Below the pieces are notes generated by a model, which ran no database searches, was not told the origin of the DNA, and was given only the letters and a program-made list of their open reading frames with translations. Below, piece after piece: positions 1-7,048 of a stretch of 64,000 nucleotides of DNA (position 1 is the first letter of the stretch; the number at the start of each line of letters is the position of its first letter). A program made the position numbers and the translations under genes. The stretch is from Pseudoalteromonas prydzensis. GTDB taxonomy: Bacteria; Pseudomonadota; Gammaproteobacteria; Enterobacterales; Alteromonadaceae. The DNA lies in NCBI RefSeq assembly GCF_001661495.1, contig NZ_BDDT01000001.1, positions 310,001-374,000 on the forward strand. Reading direction: 5' to 3'.

Positions 1-1530
1 AAGTTTCATTACGTCTTCGATACTCAGTTGTGCAAGTGGCCATCCTGCGATGCCTATCGATACATTAATAGTACCGACAGGAGTAATCAATGTTTCAGAG
101 ATACGCATACGTAAGCGCTCAGCCAATACAAAGGCTGTGCTTGCATTCAAGTTAGGTAAAATAACAATAAACTCTTCACCACCAGTACGAGCAACAAAAT
201 CAGTTGTTCTAGTCACGTCCATAATAATACTCGCTAATGACTGCAAAACCATATCACCAATATCGTGACCAAACTCGTCATTAACTCGCTTAAAAAAATC
301 AATATCCAGCGCCAAGACAGAGAACGGTGTTTGGCTATCGGTTAGTTGCGCTAAGATGGCATCTAAACTGCGTCGGTTATGAAGGCCAGTAAGTGGATCT
401 GTTTGCGCCTCTTGGCGTAATAAGCCAATTTGATTTTGCATAATACTTACCCCTTTGAGCATGGCTTTACGCAGTTCAGCGCTTTCAAAATACCATGATT
501 GCACTTGTTTTAACTGTTGTGATGTAGATGGTTTATCTATTGTTTTTGCAGCTTCCGCTAACTGCCTTAATGGCTTTGAAATTAACCGAGCTAACACCCA
601 AATAAACACAAAGGTTGCCAATCCTACCGGCAGAGTTCGATATAAAACATTCATCATTAAATCGTCTAATGGCGCAAATGTAGCGTCTAATGGACGCTGA
701 GTAACAATCCCCCAAGGGGCACTTTTTAACGGCGCATAACCTGCCAGCATAACGATGTTTTGGCTATTTTTCACCTCGCTAGTGCCACTTTCCCCTTTTA
801 GCACTGCTTCTATTACTGGATTGTTGAAAACCTGCTCGCCGACTCGGGAAACATCTGGGTGATAAAGCAAGCGTCTATTTTTATCAACAACATAGATATA
901 TGAACCATCTTTGTGAAAATGTACTTGCAACAAGTCATGTAAAATCCCTTTTTTCTTTAAATATAATGTTCCACCTATATAGCCAAGGTATTCATTTTGA
1001 AGATTAAATATAGGATGCGAAATAAATATTATTAGGTTGCCGGTGACAGAAATATAAGGCTCACTGATCATTGGTTTTTTATACGTCAACGCTTGTTTTG
1101 CACCATCACTTTCTAATACTTGGCCTTTCAGCTGTAAACTCAGTGGTGAAAGCCCTAATACCACGCCATTTTTATCGACGATCACCGTTGAGTTAAAACT
1201 ATCTGTTTGTAGCCTAAGTCGTTGCGCTTCTTGCACAAGGGTATCTTCATTATCAAATTGGCTGGCGAGAATTTTTGCGGAATAAGCGAGTTGCTGCTGA
1301 GCAGCAAATAAAAACCGATCAGTGGCAGAAACAAGTTTTGCGGCATACGCACTATGATTTTTTAAAGTTTGCTGCTGCAGTTGCTGTTTTTGCACTTGGT
1401 AACTAGAATAAAAGCCATTTAGGAAAGTGATCACTGTCACTGAAATAGCCAAAAACAGAATTAGCTTTTTTAGATCAAGGTTGATATTAATAAGGCTGCG
1501 CAAAATAGTTACTCTCTGTGCTGGCCTCAT
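1..1530 (-). CDS. Membrane-anchored diguanylate cyclase (GGDEF), cut by left window edge
   Basis: The frame is open from an ATG at 1530 to the window edge, giving 510 residues with no stop. A first membrane segment lies at about 23-40 and a second at about 293-313. Between them is a roughly 250-residue extracytoplasmic region of dCache sensor size, followed by a HAMP-like linker. The GGDEF domain starts near 375 (TDPLTGLHNRRSLD) and has the active-site loop GGEEF near 448. An RxxD inhibitory site (RTTD) sits five residues before it. The family makes cyclic di-GMP from two GTP at the inner membrane; the intact loop suggests activity, and the I-site suggests product inhibition. The ligand is unknown. 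The C-terminus is outside the window, so an additional EAL domain cannot be excluded. Confidence 0.9.
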   Translation of the reverse strand, partial: MRPAQRVTILRSLININLDLKKLILFLAISVTVITFLNGFYSSYQVQKQQLQQQTLKNHSAYAAKLVSATDRFLFAAQQQLAYSAKILASQFDNEDTLVQEAQRLRLQTDSFNSTVIVDKNGVVLGLSPLSLQLKGQVLESDGAKQALTYKKPMISEPYISVTGNLIIFISHPIFNLQNEYLGYIGGTLYLKKKGILHDLLQVHFHKDGSYIYVVDKNRRLLYHPDVSRVGEQVFNNPVIEAVLKGESGTSEVKNSQNIVMLAGYAPLKSAPWGIVTQRPLDATFAPLDDLMMNVLYRTLPVGLATFVFIWVLARLISKPLRQLAEAAKTIDKPSTSQQLKQVQSWYFESAELRKAMLKGVSIMQNQIGLLRQEAQTDPLTGLHNRRSLDAILAQLTDSQTPFSVLALDIDFFKRVNDEFGHDIGDMVLQSLASIIMDVTRTTDFVARTGGEEFIVILPNLNASTAFVLAERLRMRISETLITPVGTINVSIGIAGWPLAQLSIEDVMKL

Positions 1531-1707
1531 ATTTCCTTGGCGATTATCTTAAAAATTCATACTAACAGGCTACTTTCACTATCGCTATGTCAATACGTTG
1601 TTAACTTGATCTAACGCACGCTATTAACTAAAAGCGATTAATTCACTGCTTGCCTTTGCAGAATAATTTATTACAATAAATTAGATTTAAATAAAATAAA
1701 AATAATT

Positions 1708-2898
1708 ATGCTGCCCGATCACTGTCAAAAAATATTACAGCAATTACCAAGTCATCGCCTACTCGCCCTAGACGTTCTAAGAGGGCTCACTATCACTGCG
1801 ATGATTCTAGTCAATAACCCTGGAAGTTGGTCCTATCTATTCTGGCCACTTAAACATGCTGATTGGCATGGCCTTACACCCACCGATTTAATTTTTCCAT
1901 TTTTTATTTTTATTGTCGGGATGTCAATCACGCTTTCTGTAAATGCTATGCAGGCTAAAGGGGTTAGTAAACAGCAGATACTTAAATCAGGTGCATTACG
2001 CACCGTAAAGTTGATTGCATTAGGCTGGTTTTTAGCACTATTTTATTACAACTTTCGCGATACTAACTTTAGTTGGCTAGAGCAGCGTTTATTTAGTATC
2101 AGGGTGATGGGTGTGCTGCAGCGAATTGGCCTTGTCTACATCATTGCGTTAGCCTGTTATCTGTATTTAAAGCCTAAACACATAGCACTTACTTTGGCAG
2201 CATTATTAATAGGCTATGGCGCATTAATGCAATATATGCCCTATACATTGCTTAACGGCGAAACTACCAGTGGTCAGTGGCTATATGGTAATAACCTAAG
2301 CGCATGGCTTGATAATTTACTACTTGGCGCCCAGCATGTTTATTATGGTAATGCAGAACCTCTTCCGTTTGACCCTGAAGGCCTACTATCTACCTTACCA
2401 GCCATAGCAACTGCATTATCAGGGGTATTATGTAGCTGTTATTTAAGTACTGAAAAGAACCTACATAGTCAAATTAAAACGCTGCTATGGGTCGCCACTG
2501 CAAGTATTATTTGCGGGTACTCACTTTCACAAGTAATACCGATAAATAAAGCCTTATGGACACCAAGCTATGTAATGATCAGTTCAGGACTGGCATTACT
2601 AAGTTATGCATTTTGCAGTTATATTCTTGATATACGCCGCGCTCGCTTATGGTGCGCACCTTTTTTAGTGTTTGGTGCTAATGCGATTTTATTTTTTATG
2701 TTTGCTGGGGTAGTTGCCCGTATTTTAATTATGATCCCTGTTGGAGAAACGAGCTTAAAAGGGGTTATTTTTAGCAAAGCCCTGCAACCACTATTAGGAA
2801 ATTACATGGGCTCATTTGCTTTCTCAGTATTATTTTTATTACTCTCTTATGCAGTGATGTATGCTTGCTATAAACGGCGTATTTTTTGGAAAGTCTAA
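1708..2898 (+). CDS. NagX/HGSNAT-like membrane acyltransferase (DUF5009)
   Basis: A 396-residue polytopic membrane protein. The N-terminal block LLALDVLRGLTITAMILVNN (residues 17-36) followed by TPTDLIFPFFIFIVGMS is typical of the heparan-alpha-glucosaminide N-acetyltransferase-like family (COG4299, DUF5009). In marine gammaproteobacteria, members named NagX occur in chitin or N-acetylglucosamine clusters. About ten hydrophobic segments follow. I see no strong Shine-Dalgarno before the ATG, which follows a very AT-rich stretch. The TAA stop overlaps the next ATG by one base (TAATG), so the next gene is probably translationally coupled. Acyl acceptor and substrate are not shown by the sequence, and no other Nag genes are adjacent. 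Confidence 0.8.
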   Translation: MLPDHCQKILQQLPSHRLLALDVLRGLTITAMILVNNPGSWSYLFWPLKHADWHGLTPTDLIFPFFIFIVGMSITLSVNAMQAKGVSKQQILKSGALRTVKLIALGWFLALFYYNFRDTNFSWLEQRLFSIRVMGVLQRIGLVYIIALACYLYLKPKHIALTLAALLIGYGALMQYMPYTLLNGETTSGQWLYGNNLSAWLDNLLLGAQHVYYGNAEPLPFDPEGLLSTLPAIATALSGVLCSCYLSTEKNLHSQIKTLLWVATASIICGYSLSQVIPINKALWTPSYVMISSGLALLSYAFCSYILDIRRARLWCAPFLVFGANAILFFMFAGVVARILIMIPVGETSLKGVIFSKALQPLLGNYMGSFAFSVLFLLLSYAVMYACYKRRIFWKV

Positions 2899-3401
2899 TG
2901 AAAAAGTTTTTTGTAATAATGCTATTCACTGCAGCTAACTATAGCTATGCAACCAACACAATTATTGATACTGCGCTAGCATGGCAAAATAAAGGCTACC
3001 GTGTTGGTAAAGCCGAGCAGTGTATGAATTGGACTCGGGAAGTCCTCGTTAGCGCCTGTGGTGAGCACTTTAAAACCTTACAAACCAAAGCTCCCTGGGA
3101 TGCTCACTTATTAGAGGAAGAAGATGAGCTGGCCGTGATCCATGCAGACTCTCTAGCTGGTGATGAGTTAGGTAAGAAAATTACGCAATTAAGTGATGTG
3201 CAACAAGGGGATTTGCTATTTTTTAAAAATACCTATGGTGACTGGGCTGAAGGTGTTATTACTCATGTAGGTATTGCACTTGATAACACCCGCTATATTC
3301 ATCGAATGACGTCAAATAAAGGGATTGTTAAAGTTGAAGCCATTCCAGATAAAGAATTTGCTAATGCTCTAAGGCTAGATAAAAAGCTTTGTAAACCTTG
3401 A
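2898..3401 (+). CDS. Exported NlpC/P60-like cysteine hydrolase
   Basis: I place the start at the ATG that overlaps the previous stop, not at the TTG 12 bases earlier, because it gives a clean signal peptide (MKKFFVIMLFTAANYSYA). The mature part has a plausible NlpC/P60 or CHAP-like layout: a Cys in EQCMNWTREVL, then the block QGDLLFFKN, then ITHVGIALD with the candidate catalytic His, and IHRMTS as the third polar position. Such folds cut peptide or amide bonds in peptidoglycan. The fold call rests on motif order only and is moderate. Coupling with the acyltransferase upstream suggests a shared envelope role. Length is 167 residues. Confidence 0.65.
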   Translation: MKKFFVIMLFTAANYSYATNTIIDTALAWQNKGYRVGKAEQCMNWTREVLVSACGEHFKTLQTKAPWDAHLLEEEDELAVIHADSLAGDELGKKITQLSDVQQGDLLFFKNTYGDWAEGVITHVGIALDNTRYIHRMTSNKGIVKVEAIPDKEFANALRLDKKLCKP

Positions 3402-3547
3402 TTAACAAAACTTAGCTTTTGGCAATTTAAAGCTTTTGACTTTGATAGTTGGCTAAATCTATTTTCAGCTCGAAAACTGAATCTGGGTATTATTGGGTTG
3501 CATCAATAAAAGACCAGAAACCTTAAATTCCACTGCCTAAAAATGGC

Positions 3548-3576
3548 AGTACGTGGGCAAGAGACGCCCACGTACT
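3548..3576. terminator. Convergent hairpin terminator
   Basis: Perfect 11-bp stem (3548-3558 with 3566-3576, arm AGTACGTGGGC) and 7-base loop between two convergent genes. It lies 18 bases past the stop of the minus-strand C39 gene. On the minus strand it is followed by a short T-rich stretch; on the plus strand the tail is weak. Confidence 0.6.
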
Positions 3577-3593
3577 TTAGCTCTAAAAGTTCG

Positions 3594-5477
3594 TTACTCA
3601 AAAATATGCACCCATAAATCGTCACCAGTGCCGTTATCATTTATCGCATATTCAAACGCAGCTTTAGGGTAGCGCAGGCCTTTACCTGACACATCACTGT
3701 TATAGCTGCCCCACTTTTGTAAATTCCACTGACCAAATGGGTCGTTTACAGTGTAATGCGTTCCATCGAACCCTGTAACAACCATTATATGTCCAGGATT
3801 AGTAAACCACCCGTGTACTATCGCTACTTTCCCTGCATTCACTGCATTACGAAGCTCAGTAATAGTGCCATTCGTTTTACTGTCTGCTCGCTTACTACTG
3901 CCAACACGACGTGCCATTTCATTGTAGCCCCACTCCAATGCGGGAACTGTTTGCAATACCCCGCCTAACTCTTCGTAAAGGTAATCAGGAGTACGGCCAT
4001 TAACAGTAGGATCAGTGAAGCCTGCCATATCGGTTACCATCGCTAAAGATGTCACTGAACATGTGCCGTATGGGTCATAGTAGTTATTAAGCTGTTTATA
4101 GTAGGGCACTGCTGTTTGTGGCGGCGTCGGTGAATCATCGTTTGGTGTGTCAGCCATCCATGGTAATAAAGTATTATTACCACTGCTTCCCTGAACGTTT
4201 GAATCATACACCGTACGTTGCCAATTAACTTGTTGCCAATCATTCCATACTGCTTGCGGTACAGAGCCTCCCGGCACACGCCAAATTGACGCATTTGGCC
4301 CAGCAGCATTAATAAAGTTATTAATTTGACTGGCGGTGATCACATCATATTCTGTTGATACGATATGCCAAATAGGTTTGTTAGCACCTAAAATACGATA
4401 CTCATTATTACCTGCTTCAATCCAACGTTTTGGGTCAGCCATATACGATGCGCCCCACACTTCTACATACGTTTGAGGCATATGAAAATCAACGTATTGG
4501 TCGATAATACCCACACTCATACCCTGTGCAATTGGATTGCTCCATGTTGTAGCTCCCAGTTTAAAGCTAGCATCAGCAAAGCTTGAGTTAATAGCATCGT
4601 TGCGGGCGGTAGTGAATGCTTGAAACAAACTATGCAGCTCGCTGGTTTTATTATTGAACTCCACTTCCACATCACTCACAAACCCGACATAACCATATTG
4701 TGCTGCGTAAAAAAGCGCATCAGCTTGTGCGGTATAACTACCTGGGTAATTATACGACCAAGCCCACGGCTCAATACCTCGAGATTTATACGTATTTGTG
4801 GTAACTGTAGAGCAGGCATCAGCAAACAAACTACAGTTTTGCGTGTCATCTGCTATTTTAATGTAAACACGTTTAACCCCCATGGCAGCAAGCTCATTCG
4901 CTAATTGTGTATGCGTTTTATTTAGTCCAGACTCGTCAATATACCAAAGCCAGACACCTAAGCGGTTTTCAACAGGTTGAGAGCCACTGTTATCTTCCGC
5001 TAATTTATTTTTCACACTAAGATAAAACCCTGCACTCCAGCGGTTTGTATAGCAGGCCAAGCCACCATTGAGTTCATTACAGGCATCAACTTCTTCACTA
5101 TTAAAATTGCCGTAAACATTATTGGGTTCACCACTGAGTGCTTCAAAACAATGCCCGCCATATGAGCTGGAACGCACTGAACCGATTGGACAATCAGCAC
5201 TTCCACGAATATTACTGGCGAATGATTGTGACCAGCGCAAAACATTAATGGTATTACCTTCAACAGGATATTGATAGGTATTACTACAGGCACTGCCACC
5301 ACCAAATTGCTGGCATTTATTGACCATAGCCTTGGTAAAAGGGCCAAACACATCATTATCAATACGGCAAAAATCAAGATTTTCGTCATAGCTTGCGCCA
5401 TCAGGGCATAAAGCGAGCGCATTACCAGCCATTAATAGCAAGGCACCCATTGTCAGCTTTGTTAGTTTATTGTTCAT
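3594..5477 (-). CDS. Secreted multidomain protein with C39-like peptidase domain
   Basis: A 627-residue protein with a signal peptide (about 1-22, ending GNALA). Three regions follow. (1) About 23-150, a Cys-rich part in which a pattern of the type CPDG..C..N.VFGPF / CPIGS..C..N.VYGNF appears twice. (2) About 170-420, a region that reads like a glycoside-hydrolase-type barrel (LGVWLWYIDES, KRVYIKIADD, PWAWSYNYPG, VGFVSDVEVEF). (3) From about 450 to the end, a Peptidase_C39_2-like domain with Cys in YGTCSVTSLAM (near 472), His in NPGHIMVVTGFDG (near 562) and NDPFG. C39-like domains are cysteine peptidases, here probably extracellular. The middle-domain call is inference. No ABC exporter is nearby, so a bacteriocin-leader peptidase role is unlikely. 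Confidence 0.8.
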   Translation of the reverse strand: MNNKLTKLTMGALLLMAGNALALCPDGASYDENLDFCRIDNDVFGPFTKAMVNKCQQFGGGSACSNTYQYPVEGNTINVLRWSQSFASNIRGSADCPIGSVRSSSYGGHCFEALSGEPNNVYGNFNSEEVDACNELNGGLACYTNRWSAGFYLSVKNKLAEDNSGSQPVENRLGVWLWYIDESGLNKTHTQLANELAAMGVKRVYIKIADDTQNCSLFADACSTVTTNTYKSRGIEPWAWSYNYPGSYTAQADALFYAAQYGYVGFVSDVEVEFNNKTSELHSLFQAFTTARNDAINSSFADASFKLGATTWSNPIAQGMSVGIIDQYVDFHMPQTYVEVWGASYMADPKRWIEAGNNEYRILGANKPIWHIVSTEYDVITASQINNFINAAGPNASIWRVPGGSVPQAVWNDWQQVNWQRTVYDSNVQGSSGNNTLLPWMADTPNDDSPTPPQTAVPYYKQLNNYYDPYGTCSVTSLAMVTDMAGFTDPTVNGRTPDYLYEELGGVLQTVPALEWGYNEMARRVGSSKRADSKTNGTITELRNAVNAGKVAIVHGWFTNPGHIMVVTGFDGTHYTVNDPFGQWNLQKWGSYNSDVSGKGLRYPKAAFEYAINDNGTGDDLWVHIFE

Positions 5478-5606
5478 TAATTTTCCTATTAGTTCATGAA
5501 GTTTAAATCAATCCATGTTTACTACTTTCCGAACCCTACAATGAAACATTAAATTAACATTTGCATGTTAATAACTATCGCTCAAACCTATATTGGAGAT
5601 ATAAAA

Positions 5607-5636
5607 AATGCGGTTATGGGGGAACATAACCGCATT
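5607..5636 (-). terminator. Rho-independent terminator after the MFS gene
   Basis: Perfect 12-bp stem (5607-5618 with 5625-5636, arm AATGCGGTTATG), 6-base loop. Read on the minus strand it is followed by a run of T (complement of the A run at 5603-5608). It is the strongest of three hairpins in this gap. Confidence 0.7.
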
Positions 5637-5641
5637 ACTGT

Positions 5642-5670
5642 AAAACGCTTTAGCAACATTAAAGCGTTTT
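5642..5670. terminator. Hairpin between MFS and C39 genes
   Basis: Perfect 10-bp stem AAAACGCTTT (5642-5651) with AAAGCGTTTT (5661-5670), 9-base loop. It is the middle one of three consecutive hairpins; function as terminator or processing site is inferred. Confidence 0.45.
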
Positions 5671-5702
5671 AAATATAACGAACTTAGGATTTATAAATAA
5701 AT

Positions 5703-5733
5703 GACTACCTATCGTTTATACCGATAGGTAGTC
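5703..5733 (-). terminator. Hairpin just after the MFS stop codon
   Basis: Perfect 12-bp stem GACTACCTATCG (5703-5714) with its complement at 5722-5733, 7-base loop. It lies 20 bases past the MFS stop and is followed on the minus strand by an AT-rich tail (ATTTATTTATA). Confidence 0.55.
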
Positions 5734-5753
5734 GCTCTATACTTGAGTAGAAA

Positions 5754-6968
5754 TTATTTGAATGACGACTTAAGAACATGGTTTTTTAATGCATGAGTTA
5801 ACAACAAACCGCTTATAACTAATAATATGCAACTTATGTTGATAAGTATTTCATAGCCACTTAAATTAATTACTGTAGCCGCTAATAACGGACCGACAAT
5901 TAACCCTATTTTGAATGCACTGACGCTCCAAGCGCTGTATTGCTTTGTATTATCTATCAAGCATAGAACTGCCATCATTAAAGGCACAATTAAGCTCCAT
6001 AAAATTTGATACACTATGGTCGTGATTGCGAATAAGTACAACACCCATTGACTGGCTTTTATATAGTTCAGTGCCAATAAACAAATAACTTGCAAGCATA
6101 TTATTAGCCAAACAGTCACACGTTGGCCAAGCCGCTTGTAAATTTTTAAGCACCACAATGAACCGACTATACTTAACGTGAAACCTATGGATAATATGCT
6201 ACCTATTTGAAGAGTAGTTAACCCTAGTGATATACCTATTGGTTCAATATAAGCCCAGACACTGCCCTGAACTACGTAATATAAGACGATAGCCAAAACG
6301 ATTTTTAGGAGTAACTGGCTATCTTTATAGTTATTTTTAAGCGTTCTATTTTGTTTGTAATTACGATCATAGCTTTTACTAAAACCATCAAAAAAAAAGC
6401 ACACTATAAGTGTCAAGAGTATAAAAAAATTAAAAAAGATATAAATACTGGCTAAACCTAAATACTGGCTTATAGCAGCAATACAGCTAAAACCGATAGT
6501 ACCGTAAACTATTTGACAACTGATTAGAGAAGAGAAAAGCTTTACTGCATTTTGTTGCTTCGCAATCGCTACCACAGCAATAGCGTAGATGATCCCCGTC
6601 TCTAAACCAGCTAAGAATCGAATAATAAATAGACTATATGAAGCCCAGTTCAGACTAACGGACAACATATTTATGCTATTAGTCATAAAGAGTAGCATCA
6701 ACATCATGAATACTACTTTGTGAAAATTAATCAATCTAAGCCAAAGAAAACTGCTTGCACTGGTTATCAAAACCCCAAGCATTTCTAAACTTGTCATAAT
6801 ACTAATTTGCGAAGGATTAAGGTCACTATAATTCGTATAAGCACCGATCACACTCGGCATTAATAAGCTGCTACCAGCTCCAACAATAGCCGCAAAAAGT
6901 AACGGTAAGTAATTTAATAGATCAGAATTTATATAAAAGTGAGGTAAGTTATATCGATTAGTAATCAT
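5754..6968 (-). CDS. MFS transporter
   Basis: A 404-residue protein with about 12 hydrophobic segments and a two-halves layout, the central loop being the basic stretch SKSYDRNYKQNRTLKNNYKD. No substrate-specific motif is recognised. I place the start at ATG 6968 (MITNRYNLPHF). The longer frame begins at a GTG at 6986 that lies inside a 13-bp stem, which makes it an unlikely start. It is downstream of the TonB-dependent receptor on the same strand, separated by about 80 bases containing two palindromes. A plausible job is moving the ligand taken up by the receptor across the inner membrane. Confidence 0.8.
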   Translation of the reverse strand: MITNRYNLPHFYINSDLLNYLPLLFAAIVGAGSSLLMPSVIGAYTNYSDLNPSQISIMTSLEMLGVLITSASSFLWLRLINFHKVVFMMLMLLFMTNSINMLSVSLNWASYSLFIIRFLAGLETGIIYAIAVVAIAKQQNAVKLFSSLISCQIVYGTIGFSCIAAISQYLGLASIYIFFNFFILLTLIVCFFFDGFSKSYDRNYKQNRTLKNNYKDSQLLLKIVLAIVLYYVVQGSVWAYIEPIGISLGLTTLQIGSILSIGFTLSIVGSLWCLKIYKRLGQRVTVWLIICLQVICLLALNYIKASQWVLYLFAITTIVYQILWSLIVPLMMAVLCLIDNTKQYSAWSVSAFKIGLIVGPLLAATVINLSGYEILINISCILLVISGLLLTHALKNHVLKSSFK

Positions 6969-6978
6969 CTGCCTGTGT

Positions 6979-7010
6979 GTACACAATGTAGTTGCCCCTA
7001 CATTGTGTAC
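6979..7010. promoter_or_regulatory. 13-bp hairpin in front of the MFS gene
   Basis: Perfect inverted repeat: GTACACAATGTAG (6979-6991), loop of 6, CTACATTGTGTAC (6998-7010). It ends 10 bases upstream of the MFS ATG on the minus strand and has no T tail on either strand. It could be an operator, an mRNA stabiliser behind the receptor gene, or a translation-control hairpin beside the ribosome binding site. Confidence 0.6.
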
Positions 7011-7020
7011 TAACCATTTG

Positions 7021-7038
7021 TAATTATTATAATAATTA
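7021..7038. promoter_or_regulatory. 18-bp perfect AT palindrome
   Basis: TAATTATTATAATAATTA reads the same on both strands with no spacer. It lies between the receptor stop (7049) and the hairpin at 6979-7010. With only A and T it could arise by chance more easily than a mixed palindrome; it may be an operator for the MFS gene. Confidence 0.4.
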
Positions 7039-7048
7039 CTTTACCTTA

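Noticed and set aside
4052..5422. Overlapping minus-strand frames in the C39 gene
   Set aside because: They are shadows of the 627-residue gene in other frames, without ribosome sites or recognisable domains.
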